Below are positions 1 to 8,195 of a stretch of DNA of 64,000 nucleotides, in pieces. This DNA comes from Dyadobacter beijingensis DSM 21582 (lineage in GTDB: Bacteria > Bacteroidota > Bacteroidia > Cytophagales > Spirosomataceae): positions 372,001 through 436,000 of the forward strand of contig NZ_KB907790.1 of assembly GCF_000382205.1 (NCBI RefSeq), given 5' to 3'. Under the pieces are notes generated by a model. That model was not told where the DNA came from. It made no database searches and saw only the letters and a list, made by a program, of their open reading frames with translations. Position 1 is the first letter of the stretch; each line of letters starts with the position of its first letter. The translations under genes and the position numbers were made by a program.

Positions 1-1
1 G

Positions 2-2284
2 CAATGGCTGGAAGTAATGCAGCATACCATTCGCGAGGGTAAGCGGCTGGGATTGGGCGTGGATATGACGACAGGTACCGGCTGGCCTTTCGGCGGCCCG
101 AATGTAAGCCCCGCGATGGCGGCGCAAAGCATGACGGTTACGGACGGGAAGCCGGTTGTGAAGCCGACCGGACAGAAAGTGAAGCGCCCGGCACCCGGCG
201 GGGACGGGTTTGTCCTCGACCCGTTCAATGCGACGGGGATGCAGCAATACCTCGTACGCTTCGATTCCGCATTTGCCCGATCCCCGGAAAAGCCGCGATC
301 GATGTACAACGACTCCTATGAAGCATATGGCGCTAACTGGACGGCGGATTTCGCAGAGCAATTCCAGTCGAGGCGAAAATATGATCTGTTGGAAAAGTTG
401 CATTTGCTGAACGACTCGACGGGCAACCCGGAGGCGACATTGGTCAAAATCGATTATCACCAGACGCTCGCGGAGCTGCTTTTGGAAAGGTATGCGAAAC
501 CCTGGACCGATTGGAGCCGTCAGCACGGCTTTCTGACGCGCTACCAGGCGCACGGCTCGCCCGGTAACCTGCTCGATTTGTACGAGGCGGCGGACATTCC
601 GGAGACGGAGTCATTCGGCACGAGCCGTTTCAGCATGCCCGGTCTGCGCATCGACCCCGATTATTCGATCGATCAGTTCGGAACTCCGAACCCGCTGGCG
701 ATGAAATTCGCGTCGTCGGCAGCAAATTTGTCCGGCAAAAAACTGGTCAGTTCTGAAACCGGTACCTGGCTCGCGAACCACTTCAAGGTGTCGCTTTCGC
801 AGGTAAAACCGCAGATCGACGAGCTCTTCACGGCCGGTATCAACCATATTTTCTACCACGGCTCTACCTATTCTCCCGAAAAGGAAGGCTTCCCCGGCTG
901 GCTCTTTTATGCATCGACGAATTTTGGCAAAACAGCCCATTTCTCGGAGCATTTTCCGTTGCTGAACCAATATGTGGAGTGGTGCCAGAAATTGTTGCAG
1001 GATAGTAAGCCTGACAACGACGTGCTTGTCTATTTCCCGATCCACGATCTGTGGGCCACCAGGGCGAAGTCGGGCGGTGGCGTACATTTGCTGGAAGTAC
1101 ATCATGTAGACCGCTGGTTGTTGGATTTGCCTTTTGGAAAGTTGTCGGAAAGGCTGTGGCGGGAAGGTTATGCATTCGATTTTGTGTCGGATTTGCAGTT
1201 GAAAAAGTTTACCGTCGGTTCTAATGGCGTTTTGAATTCGGGTAATGCAACTTACAAGACTTTGGTAATCCCGTCGGCGACTTATCTACCGGAGGAAACA
1301 TTGAAGGAGCTGCAACGGCTGGCTAATGCGGGCGCGAAAATTGTTTTTGATCAAAAATTGCCTTCCAAGGTTACCGGAAATGCCGGGCATGAAGAGCGGC
1401 AACAAGCATTTGATGAAGCAGTCAAAAAGGTATCAAGTCTCCAAAATGTGAAGGTTTCGATGAACCTGAATGCAGACCTGGCAGGTAATGGGGTGGTTAG
1501 GGAACAATTGGCGGAAAAGGGGCTGACATTTATCCGTAAGAAATCATCGGGCGGGATGTCCTTGTATTTTGTGGCTAACCTTGGTAACACATTTCAAGGC
1601 GGATGGGTACGCATCGGAAATGGGAAGACAATGTCGCGAAATACGCCGATGCGCGGAGAATCGCTTTTGCATACTCGGACGGTTGCCGGGCATGAAGAAA
1701 TATTCCTGGATCTGTCGCCCGGGGAATCGTGTTTTCTGGAAAGCGCCGCAGATGGTTCCGATATCCCGTTTGTAAGCGGTGTATCAAAAGAATGGGAGAT
1801 AAAAGGTGAATGGGAAGTGTCATTTCTCAATGGGAAGCCTTCACTGCCAGCTCCCGCGAAACTTACCACATTGAAATCCTGGACAACGCTGCCGGATTCT
1901 GTTGAATATTTTTCAGGAAAGGCACGCTACCGAATTACTTTCGATCTGAAAGGGCCACTGAAGCAATATGAGGACGCAGGTATTAGCCTGGGCGATGTAC
2001 GCGAAGTGGCCAGCGTTAAATTGAATGGCAAAGACCTGGGTACCGCCTGGCATATTCCGTTTCAGGTTTATGCCGGTCATGCCTTGAAACAAAAAGGCAA
2101 TGTCCTCGAAATAGAGGTAACAAACCTTTCGGCCAACTACATGCGCCTGCGCGACCAGCAGCAGCCCGACTGGAAGAAATTTTACGACATCAATATCGTG
2201 GATATCACTTATAAAAAGTTCGATGCGACGCGCTGGCAGCCAATGCCGTCGGGATTACTCGGTCCCGTGAAACTGATTTACTAA
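2..2284 (+). CDS. GH106-like alpha-L-rhamnosidase, 5' end outside window
   Basis: Likely a secreted or periplasmic glycoside hydrolase releasing rhamnose from plant-type polysaccharide. The frame is open from the first bases of the window, so the N-terminus, including any signal peptide, is missing; about 760 residues remain. The segment GLGVDMTTGTGWPFGGP close to the visible start is typical of the GH106 catalytic region. The last 140 residues (YRITFDLKGPL..., then SLGDVREVASVKLNGKDLG) look like a galactose-binding-type beta-sandwich, which closes these enzymes. The gene converges on murI with a gap of about 20 bases. Family placement rests on recognised motifs; the exact substrate is not visible. 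A GH2-like enzyme is the main alternative. Confidence 0.75.
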   Translation, partial: QWLEVMQHTIREGKRLGLGVDMTTGTGWPFGGPNVSPAMAAQSMTVTDGKPVVKPTGQKVKRPAPGGDGFVLDPFNATGMQQYLVRFDSAFARSPEKPRSMYNDSYEAYGANWTADFAEQFQSRRKYDLLEKLHLLNDSTGNPEATLVKIDYHQTLAELLLERYAKPWTDWSRQHGFLTRYQAHGSPGNLLDLYEAADIPETESFGTSRFSMPGLRIDPDYSIDQFGTPNPLAMKFASSAANLSGKKLVSSETGTWLANHFKVSLSQVKPQIDELFTAGINHIFYHGSTYSPEKEGFPGWLFYASTNFGKTAHFSEHFPLLNQYVEWCQKLLQDSKPDNDVLVYFPIHDLWATRAKSGGGVHLLEVHHVDRWLLDLPFGKLSERLWREGYAFDFVSDLQLKKFTVGSNGVLNSGNATYKTLVIPSATYLPEETLKELQRLANAGAKIVFDQKLPSKVTGNAGHEERQQAFDEAVKKVSSLQNVKVSMNLNADLAGNGVVREQLAEKGLTFIRKKSSGGMSLYFVANLGNTFQGGWVRIGNGKTMSRNTPMRGESLLHTRTVAGHEEIFLDLSPGESCFLESAADGSDIPFVSGVSKEWEIKGEWEVSFLNGKPSLPAPAKLTTLKSWTTLPDSVEYFSGKARYRITFDLKGPLKQYEDAGISLGDVREVASVKLNGKDLGTAWHIPFQVYAGHALKQKGNVLEIEVTNLSANYMRLRDQQQPDWKKFYDINIVDITYKKFDATRWQPMPSGLLGPVKLIY

Positions 2285-2303
2285 TGCGGGTTGCGGCCAT
2301 GCA

Positions 2304-3113
2304 TTATTCCCAAAGTGGGTAATGTTCCAGCTGAATTTGCCGGCCGAAGAATATATTCGTCGACTGTTCGAATGATAACGTGTAATCTGAAACATAGAAC
2401 TGCCGCCTGCCTTCGCCTTTTTCGTTGATCAGGTAATGCTGTTCGAGCCAGGCCTTCAACGAGCGCGCCACGATTTCGGACGTATCGAGCGTCTCGATCG
2501 CTTCGCCGTAGAATTTGCGGATCTGCGTTTTGATCAGCGGGTAATGCGTGCAGCCCAATATCAATGCTTCGATGCCATTTAGTGACGAGTCCGACAGGTA
2601 ATTGGCGATTACGCTCTCGCTGATATTGTTGTCGAAAAAGCCTTCTTCGATCATTGGCGCCAGCAACGGCGTGGCCAGTGATTTCAAATGGATGTTACGG
2701 TCCAGCGCATCGACTTTCTTTTTATACACATTCGAAAGGACCGTCTGCTTGGTACCAATGAGGCCGATCGTTTTGCCCTCATAATGCTCCTTCACATAGT
2801 CCACGACCGGATCGATCACATTCAACACCTTCGCCTTGCTTCCCACGTACTCGCGCACGAGCTCGTATGCGGCCGCGGATGCGGAGTTGCAGGCGATGAG
2901 GATCAGCTTGCAGTTTTGCTGCAACAGCATATTGCAAATCTTGATCGAATAGGCCTGAATGGCTGCTGTGGATTTGTCGCCATAAGGTAAATGCGCCGTG
3001 TCGCCGAAATAAATGGTGTTTTCCTGGGGAAGCAATTTGGTAACGGCGCTGGCGACGGTCATACCGCCGATTCCGCTGTCGAAAATACCGATGGGCGCAG
3101 AGGAGTCGAGCAT
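2304..3113 (-). CDS. murI: Glutamate racemase
   Basis: Interconverts L- and D-glutamate in the cytoplasm to supply D-Glu for peptidoglycan. Starting at the only suitable ATG gives 269 residues, the usual size; an upstream TTG would add eight. The two catalytic cysteines are present: Cys75 in ACNSASA and Cys188 in GCTHYPL. The N-terminal signature FDSGIGG (Asp12, Ser13) and the FGDTAHLPYG segment (residues 36-45) are also intact. It is divergent from the ECF sigma gene, and a -7 type element lies about 40 bases upstream of the ATG. Assignment is firm because both cysteines and their contexts match the family. Confidence 0.95.
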   Translation of the reverse strand: MLDSSAPIGIFDSGIGGMTVASAVTKLLPQENTIYFGDTAHLPYGDKSTAAIQAYSIKICNMLLQQNCKLILIACNSASAAAYELVREYVGSKAKVLNVIDPVVDYVKEHYEGKTIGLIGTKQTVLSNVYKKKVDALDRNIHLKSLATPLLAPMIEEGFFDNNISESVIANYLSDSSLNGIEALILGCTHYPLIKTQIRKFYGEAIETLDTSEIVARSLKAWLEQHYLINEKGEGRRQFYVSDYTLSFEQSTNIFFGRQIQLEHYPLWE

Positions 3114-3153
3114 TAGGGAAGTCCTTTTGATGGTCAATGAATGATATTCGCAT

Positions 3154-3161
3154 CAAAGCTA
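3154..3161 (-). promoter_or_regulatory. Candidate murI promoter -7 element
   Basis: On the minus strand the bases read TAGCTTTG, matching the Bacteroidota -7 consensus TAnnTTTG. The element lies about 40 bases before the murI ATG. No well-spaced -33 TTG box is seen, so this is a half match. Confidence 0.4.
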
Positions 3162-3242
3162 AAAAAATATCAAAAAACTTTTCCGGCACATGCAACCTGA
3201 CGCAGCGGAATGCGCATCTTGCTGTCGAAACCACCAATTAGA

Positions 3243-3833
3243 ATGGGTCGAATTTTAGCATTATTTAGCCAGGAAGCACAGCTCGTCAAAGCCCTCAGGA
3301 AGGAAGATCCGAAAGCGCAGCGGCAGCTCTACGACAAATACAGCCATCGAATGCTGGCTTTGTGCTTTCGCTATGTATGCGACGAAATGGCGGCCGAGGA
3401 TGTGATGGTGGAAGGGTTTCTAAGGGTTTTTGAAAAAATAAGCCAGTTCAACAGCGAAGGGAGCTTCGAAGGGTGGATCAGGAGGATTATGGTGAACGAG
3501 TCGCTGGGCTATTTGCGGAAGAAAAAGCGGATTTTGGAAGACAACATTTCGGACGAAGCCAACAATATTCCAGACTATACCCACGCCGACCAGAACCTGG
3601 AAACGGAGGAGTTAATGGCGCTGATCGAATCTTTGCCGGTCGGTTACCGGACAGTTTTTAACCTGTACGCTATCGAAGGCTACGCACATATTGAAATTGC
3701 CCAAATGCTGGGCATTACTGAAAGTACATCGAAATCACAATTGCATCGCGCCCGGGCATTGTTGCAGAAAATGGTCGTGGAATGGCAGCATGATTATAAA
3801 AAAAAAGTAGACTATGAAAAAGCATCCTGTTGA
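3243..3833 (+). CDS. ECF-type RNA polymerase sigma-70 factor
   Basis: Extracytoplasmic-function sigma factor, about 196 residues from this start; an in-frame ATG 33 bases upstream is possible. Region 2 is visible near residues 25-95 (QRQLYDKYSHRMLALCFRYV, then AAEDVMVEGFLRVFEKI). Region 4 is visible in the last 70 residues (LPVGYRTVFNLYAIEGYAH, then EIAQMLGITESTSKSQLHRAR), the helix-turn-helix that reads the -35 element. Its 3' end overlaps the next gene by 20 bases, so translation is probably coupled. The following gene encodes a one-span membrane protein, the common Cytophagales arrangement of sigma factor plus putative membrane regulator. Target promoters cannot be read from sequence. Confidence 0.92.
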   Translation: MGRILALFSQEAQLVKALRKEDPKAQRQLYDKYSHRMLALCFRYVCDEMAAEDVMVEGFLRVFEKISQFNSEGSFEGWIRRIMVNESLGYLRKKKRILEDNISDEANNIPDYTHADQNLETEELMALIESLPVGYRTVFNLYAIEGYAHIEIAQMLGITESTSKSQLHRARALLQKMVVEWQHDYKKKVDYEKASC

Positions 3834-4662
3834 TGATCTTTTCAAACGCAGGCTCGAAGGATTGGAAAGAACGCCTTCGGAAAATGCGTGGCTGAAAATT
3901 CAGGAAAAGCAACCTGTACGGCATCGTAAGGTTGTGTGGGGTTGGTATGCGGCGGCCGGAGTGGCTGCGGCGGTGATGGGCGGATACCTGGTTTGGCAAA
4001 ATCAGCAGGGCGTTTCGCCGCATAGCATTCAATCGGAGCGGACCATCGCGGCAGCCAGGCCGATGCGGAATGACTCGGCGGTTTCTCCGGTAAACAATGC
4101 AAAGCAGCCGGTTGAGCAAATAGTTTCTGTTGAGAAAACAGGTAACGGGCCGTCGGACAATGCATTGGCAGGTTCGGGCAAAAATGACAACCGAGAGAAA
4201 TTGCCTGCGGCACAAATAGCGAAAGCGCCGGTTAAAACACAGGATATGAAAACTCCGGCCACAGCGCCTGCACCTGTTCAAGGAGTTCAGGAATTTGCGA
4301 TCAATGAAAAACCATCGGTTTCGGTGAATGCAATTCAGCCGGAGCCTTTAAATATGCCTGTTGCGCAGGATATCAAGACTTTACCCGATGAGCCAGCTGT
4401 TAGTCGGGTGAACAAGCCGGAGGCGGAACCGACAAGAACAATTGTCGTGGCCGTGGAGACCGGTACGAATGAAGTGGAAGAAAAACCACGTAACACCCGG
4501 TTTGCAAGGGTTTTCCGTCAGCTCAAAAATGCAAGGGCGGGCGAGAAGGTCGACTGGGACGAAGTGGGTTTTAATCCGAAAAACCTTGTGGCACGTGTGG
4601 ACGATCGCCTGCGTAGCAAGGATGACAAAAAAGATCACCCTAAAGAGAAGACAAAACTGTAA
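3814..4662 (+). CDS. Single-span membrane protein, putative anti-sigma partner
   Basis: Protein of 282 residues with a short cytoplasmic N-domain (MKKHPVDDLFKRRLEGLE, then TPSENAWLKIQEK). One hydrophobic segment follows at about residues 40-61 (VVWGWYAAAGVAAAVMGGYLV). The long downstream part is rich in Ala, Pro, Val, Asn and Glu and probably unstructured, and the C-terminus is highly charged (DDRLRSKDDKKDHPKEKTKL). No zinc-binding anti-sigma motif is seen. Position directly after and overlapping the ECF sigma gene suggests it restrains or signals to that factor. This is inferred from context and membrane topology, not from sequence homology I can name. The next gene encodes a barrel protein in the same run. 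Confidence 0.6.
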   Translation: MKKHPVDDLFKRRLEGLERTPSENAWLKIQEKQPVRHRKVVWGWYAAAGVAAAVMGGYLVWQNQQGVSPHSIQSERTIAAARPMRNDSAVSPVNNAKQPVEQIVSVEKTGNGPSDNALAGSGKNDNREKLPAAQIAKAPVKTQDMKTPATAPAPVQGVQEFAINEKPSVSVNAIQPEPLNMPVAQDIKTLPDEPAVSRVNKPEAEPTRTIVVAVETGTNEVEEKPRNTRFARVFRQLKNARAGEKVDWDEVGFNPKNLVARVDDRLRSKDDKKDHPKEKTKL

Positions 4663-4673
4663 TCTATTGTGCC

Positions 4674-5798
4674 ATGAAAAGTAAAATATATGCAATGGTA
4701 GTGCTGTTCGTATTGGCAGCCATTGGCACGCGTGCCGGTTCATTGAGATTAGCCGATGAGAAACGCTGGCGCCCCTCAGCGCAGGATAAGGACTCGATCA
4801 TCGTAACATTCGGGGATAAAACGAGGCTGATCATTTACGGCGAAAACCGGCAGGAGCTCGAAAAGATCATGAGGTATGACTTGAACGCGCTTTTGAAAGA
4901 TCTGAAAATACGCCTGGACAGTACCGCTGGGGACACGACATTGTTGCGGGAGGAATTCAACGGGAACAAATACCTGAAAAACCCCGGTGACCAGGAGGAA
5001 AAGGATTACGTCAGGATCGGTCTGCGGGGTATTCACATCAAGGACGGCGATACGCGGGTGTCGATCGACAACAGCGGGGTGAAAGTGAAGGACGGTGACG
5101 AGGTAGTGGCTTCGGATTCCACGTACCGGCGGGTAGGCAAGCATTTCCGCAGGACTTCGTGGGGCGGATCGAGCCCGCGGAAGGGATTCAATATCGCATT
5201 GGGCCTCAATACCTACGGTACCAACGAGGCGACGGCCGGTTTCAATAAAGACGACTACGATTTAAAACCATTCGGGTCGCGGTATGTGAGCCTGGGGTAC
5301 GTGGCAAGCGCGAATGTCGTTCGCGGCAAAAACGCCCGCCTGCACCTGGACTTCGGGGTCGATTTCTCCTGGTACAATATGATGTATGATGGAAACAATA
5401 CTATTGCCAAAACGGATGACGGTGTGGAGTTCAGGGAAGTGGTCAATGATCAGGGGCAACCCGTAGAGGTGCGGAAGTCGAAGCTCGTGGTACCGTATGT
5501 AAATTTGGCGATCATGCCTACGCTCAGTTTCTCGCGGTCGTTCATATCGTACATCAGCGCCGGAGTTTATGGCGGTTACCGTATCGGCAGCTACACGAAG
5601 GTGCGGAAGGTAGGGACGAAGGACGTAGACCACGACAGACGTAATTTTTATATCGAAGATTTGCGCTACGGCCTGGCGGCCGAGATAGGTATCCGTAACT
5701 TTCCTGACTTCTTTGTGAACTATGATTTGAACAATCTTTACGAAGCCAACCGCGGTCCGTCGGTACGGATGCTCAGTTTCGGGGTTCGGTTGTTCTAA
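4674..5798 (+). CDS. Outer-membrane beta-barrel-like protein
   Basis: A 374-residue protein with an N-terminal signal peptide (MKSKIYAMVVLFVLAAIGTRA). A polar, charged domain occupies about residues 25-160, with DSIIVTFGDKTRLIIYG and GIHIKDGDTRVSIDNSGVKV. The rest consists of alternating polar/aromatic strands that look like an eight- to ten-strand barrel, ending in SVRMLSFGVRLF with a terminal Phe. It lies 11 bases after the putative anti-sigma gene and is probably co-transcribed with it. The product may therefore be an envelope target or sensor of the sigma pathway, which is inference. I recognise no specific family. Confidence 0.6.
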   Translation: MKSKIYAMVVLFVLAAIGTRAGSLRLADEKRWRPSAQDKDSIIVTFGDKTRLIIYGENRQELEKIMRYDLNALLKDLKIRLDSTAGDTTLLREEFNGNKYLKNPGDQEEKDYVRIGLRGIHIKDGDTRVSIDNSGVKVKDGDEVVASDSTYRRVGKHFRRTSWGGSSPRKGFNIALGLNTYGTNEATAGFNKDDYDLKPFGSRYVSLGYVASANVVRGKNARLHLDFGVDFSWYNMMYDGNNTIAKTDDGVEFREVVNDQGQPVEVRKSKLVVPYVNLAIMPTLSFSRSFISYISAGVYGGYRIGSYTKVRKVGTKDVDHDRRNFYIEDLRYGLAAEIGIRNFPDFFVNYDLNNLYEANRGPSVRMLSFGVRLF

Positions 5799-5812
5799 GT
5801 CAAAAAGTGCCC

Positions 5813-5858
5813 ATATGGCCTGGAATCGGCGTTTTCGCTTCCGGGCCATATTTTTTTT
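5813..5858 (+). terminator. Intrinsic terminator after barrel gene
   Basis: Stem ATATGGCC / GGCCATAT encloses an inner stem GGAA...TTCC with a TTTT loop, followed by a run of eight T. It closes the sigma-factor operon just before the tRNA-Tyr promoter. Confidence 0.75.
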
Positions 5859-5877
5859 GAAAAATTTTTCAAAAGAA

Positions 5878-5908
5878 TTTGAGAATCTAAAAAATGGATA
5901 TAATTTTG
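5878..5908 (+). promoter_or_regulatory. Promoter of the tRNA-tuf cluster
   Basis: TTTG at 5878-5881 and TAATTTTG at 5901-5908 are separated by 19 bases. This matches the Bacteroidota sigma-A promoter (TTTG, 19 bases, TAnnTTTG) exactly. Transcription would start about 45-50 bases before tRNA-Tyr. Confidence 0.75.
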
Positions 5909-5961
5909 CGACTCCAAAATGTGAAACAAACGGTTTTCACGCTTGTGTTGAAATGTTGTTC

Positions 5962-6044
5962 GGGGGTGTACCAGAGTGGCCAAATGGGGCAGACTGTAAA
6001 TCTGCTGACTTATGTCTTCGGTGGTTCGAATCCATCCGCCCCCA
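5962..6044 (+). tRNA. tRNA-Tyr (GTA)
   Basis: Acceptor GGGGGTG pairs with CGCCCCC (one T-G pair) and the discriminator is A. The anticodon stem GCAGA / TCTGC holds loop CTGTAAA, giving anticodon GTA at 5996-5998. A long variable arm, expected for bacterial tRNA-Tyr, and T-loop GGTTCGAATCC are present. CCA is not encoded. It is the first gene of the tRNA-tuf cluster. Confidence 0.95.
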
Positions 6045-6107
6045 CAGTTTGAGTCTGAAAAAGTGCTTCAAATAATACCAGTTTTTGAAGCGGAGACGAT
6101 GACAAAT

Positions 6108-6183
6108 GCGGAAGTAGCTCAGCTGGTAGAGCGATAGCCTTCCAAGCTATAGGTCGCGAGTTCGAACCTCGTCTTCCGCTCCA
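6108..6183 (+). tRNA. tRNA-Gly (TCC)
   Basis: Acceptor GCGGAAG pairs with CTTCCGC and the discriminator is T. The anticodon stem ATAGC / GCTAT holds loop CTTCCAA, giving anticodon TCC at 6141-6143. D- and T-arms are canonical. The three bases after the discriminator read CCA, so the end appears to be encoded. Confidence 0.95.
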
Positions 6184-6196
6184 AGAAGCACCATCG

Positions 6197-6246
6197 AAGC
6201 GATTAGCGAAAACTTTCAATAGATACTTTTTCGCTAATCGCTTTTT
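6197..6246 (+). terminator. Intrinsic terminator after tRNA-Gly
   Basis: A perfect 16-base stem (6197-6212 with 6228-6243) and 15-base loop are followed by T residues. It separates tRNA-Tyr/tRNA-Gly from tRNA-Thr/tuf, so full read-through from the upstream promoter is not assured. Confidence 0.75.
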
Positions 6247-6277
6247 GGGTTCTAAACAACGATTAGTAAGTACAATT

Positions 6278-6330
6278 GCTTTTGTAGCTCAGGGCGGTCC
6301 GCCGATGCGGTAGAGCACTTCCTTGGGAAG
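6278..6330 (+). pseudogene. Broken tandem copy of tRNA-Thr
   Basis: Bases 6278-6294 equal the first 17 bases of the intact tRNA-Thr 73 bases downstream. About 14 extra bases follow (CGGTCCGCCGATGC), forming a small GGCGG-T-CCGCC palindrome inside the D-loop. Then comes GGTAGAGCACTTCCTTGG, again identical to tRNA-Thr. After that the anticodon stem is lost (GAAGAAAAG), and there is no T-arm or 3' acceptor strand. It cannot fold into a working tRNA. The short 5' flanks of both copies are alike (AGTACAATT and AGTAACAAC), which points to a tandem duplication that decayed. Confidence 0.85.
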
Positions 6331-6350
6331 AAAAGAAAAGAAGTAACAAC

Positions 6351-6422
<72 letters not shown>

Positions 6423-6588
6423 CGGAAAGTTCTGAATACGTATGATTCAGAAAAGGCAGGTTCGCCTGCGATGGCTTGATCCTGGTTTGGTTAACGATTG
6501 CGGTGTTTGATTGCAGTAAAGCCAGCAGGATCAATTAGTAGTGTATAATAAATTCGTAATAACTTTTAATTTTAAGCGTACTTAAGTC

Positions 6589-7776
6589 ATGGCAAAAGAG
6601 ACGTTTGACCGCTCGAAACCCCACGTAAATATTGGTACTATCGGGCACGTTGACCACGGTAAAACTACCCTTACAGCGGCGATTACAACTGTGTTGGCTG
6701 ATAAAGGTTTTGCACAGAAACGCGACTTCTCATCAATCGACAATGCTCCTGAAGAGAAAGAGCGCGGTATCACAATCAACACTTCTCACGTAGAATACCA
6801 GACAGCCAACCGTCACTATGCGCACGTTGACTGCCCAGGTCACGCTGACTACGTGAAGAACATGGTAACTGGTGCTGCTCAGATGGACGGCGCAATCATC
6901 GTGGTTGCTGCTACTGACGGTCCAATGCCACAAACTCGTGAGCACATCCTTCTCGCTCGTCAGGTAGGTGTTCCTCAGCTTGTTGTGTTCATGAACAAAG
7001 TGGACATGGTTGATGATCCGGAACTTCTTGAACTCGTTGAGATGGAAATCCGTGAGCTTCTTAGCTTCTACGAATTCGATGGTGACAACATTCCAGTTGT
7101 ACAAGGCTCTGCTTTGGGTGGTCTTAACGGCGATCCGAAATGGGTTAAAACTATCGAAGATCTGATGGAGGCTGTTGATACCTGGATTCCAATTCCTCCA
7201 CGTATGACAGATCTTCCATTCTTGATGCCTGTTGAAGACGTATTCTCGATCACTGGTCGTGGTACTGTTGCAACTGGTCGTATCGAGCGTGGTGTGATCA
7301 ACTCTGGTGATCCTGTTGATATCCTCGGTATGGGTGCAGAAGGTCTTAAATCTACCGTAACTGGTGTTGAGATGTTCCGTAAGATCCTTGACCGCGGTGA
7401 AGCTGGTGACAACGTAGGTTTGTTGCTTCGCGGTATCGACAAAGAAGATATCCGTCGTGGTATGGTAATCTGTAAGCCAGGTTCAGTTAAACCTCACCTG
7501 CACTTCAAAGGTGAAGTTTACGTACTGTCGAAAGAAGAAGGTGGACGTCACACTCCATTCTTCAACAAATACCGTCCTCAGTTCTACTTCCGTACCACTG
7601 ACGTGACAGGTGAAATCTCACTTCCAGCAGGTGTTGAAATGGTTATGCCAGGTGACAACATCACGATCGAAGTGAAACTGATCAACAAAATCGCTATGGA
7701 AAAAGGTCTTCGTTTCGCGATCCGTGAAGGTGGACGTACCGTAGGTGCTGGTCAGGTAACTGAAATTCTTGACTAA
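6589..7776 (+). CDS. tuf: Translation elongation factor Tu
   Basis: GTPase that delivers aminoacyl-tRNA to the ribosome; 395 residues, standard length. GTP-binding motifs are intact: GHVDHGKT at residues 19-26, DCPGH, and NKVD. Domains 2 and 3 follow with GRGTVATGRIERG and the C-terminal GGRTVGAGQV. Codon choice differs from most of the window (many GTT, GGT, ACT and CGT codons), as expected for a very highly expressed gene. It lies between tRNA-Thr and tRNA-Trp. Its own perfect-stem terminator follows, and then a fresh promoter drives the next transcript. Confidence 0.99.
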   Translation: MAKETFDRSKPHVNIGTIGHVDHGKTTLTAAITTVLADKGFAQKRDFSSIDNAPEEKERGITINTSHVEYQTANRHYAHVDCPGHADYVKNMVTGAAQMDGAIIVVAATDGPMPQTREHILLARQVGVPQLVVFMNKVDMVDDPELLELVEMEIRELLSFYEFDGDNIPVVQGSALGGLNGDPKWVKTIEDLMEAVDTWIPIPPRMTDLPFLMPVEDVFSITGRGTVATGRIERGVINSGDPVDILGMGAEGLKSTVTGVEMFRKILDRGEAGDNVGLLLRGIDKEDIRRGMVICKPGSVKPHLHFKGEVYVLSKEEGGRHTPFFNKYRPQFYFRTTDVTGEISLPAGVEMVMPGDNITIEVKLINKIAMEKGLRFAIREGGRTVGAGQVTEILD

Positions 7777-7792
7777 TCAAGATAGCAATATT

Positions 7793-7831
7793 AAAACAAG
7801 TGCATTTCTTTTGGAATGCACTTGTTTTTTG
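7793..7831 (+). terminator. Intrinsic terminator after tuf
   Basis: A perfect 14-base stem (7793-7806 with 7815-7828) has an 8-base loop and continues into T residues. Its 3' arm overlaps the -33 box of the following promoter. Confidence 0.85.
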
Positions 7832-7851
7832 TAAAGAATATCGTATCTTTG
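7822..7851 (+). promoter_or_regulatory. Promoter of tRNA-Trp - secE - nusG - ribosomal operon
   Basis: TTG at 7822-7824, 19 bases, then TATCTTTG at 7844-7851. This is a full Bacteroidota-type promoter, placed about 29 bases before tRNA-Trp and embedded in the tuf terminator. Confidence 0.75.
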
Positions 7852-7879
7852 CAGCCCCAATGAGTGAGTTGCGCGATAA

Positions 7880-7950
7880 ACGGGTGTAGTTCAAGGGTAG
7901 AATAGCGGTCTCCAAAACCGTTGATGGGAGTTCGAATCTCTCCACCCGTG
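7880..7950 (+). tRNA. tRNA-Trp (CCA anticodon)
   Basis: Acceptor ACGGGTG pairs with CACCCGT and the discriminator is G, as usual for tRNA-Trp. The anticodon loop CTCCAAA gives CCA at 7912-7914. T-loop GTTCGAATC is canonical. It lies 19 bases before secE, the frequent trpT-secE-nusG arrangement. Confidence 0.95.
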
Positions 7951-7969
7951 CATAAATCGAAAAGGTGAA

Positions 7970-8161
7970 ATGGAAAAATTTACTTCTTTTTTGAAAGCGT
8001 CCTGGGAAGAAATGACCCAGCATGTAACATGGCCGCCTTTCAACGAGCTGCAAGCCAATACCACTCTGGTGCTTGTAGGTTCCCTCATTTTTGCCTTTGT
8101 GGTCGGTGTGATGGATTTAGTTTTTGAAAACGCACTGAGATTATTTTATCAGTCTTTCTAA
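7970..8161 (+). CDS. secE: Preprotein translocase subunit SecE
   Basis: The 63-residue, single-span form of SecE, which clamps SecY in the Sec translocon of the inner membrane. An amphipathic N-terminal stretch with the family motif EEMTQHVTWP (residues 13-22) is followed by one hydrophobic helix at about 30-52. The E. coli protein has two extra N-terminal spans that are absent here; the short form is normal outside the enterobacteria. It lies 34 bases before nusG and after tRNA-Trp, the conserved neighbourhood. Confidence 0.95.
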   Translation: MEKFTSFLKASWEEMTQHVTWPPFNELQANTTLVLVGSLIFAFVVGVMDLVFENALRLFYQSF

Positions 8162-8195
8162 GGCTATTTTTTTGAAGAGATAACCCCTGAAAGGT

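Noticed and set aside
6010..6219. Minus-strand frame with GRRGSNSRP-like sequence over the tRNA genes
   Set aside because: A well-known artefact of translating tRNA genes on the opposite strand; similar frames cover tRNA-Thr and tRNA-Trp.
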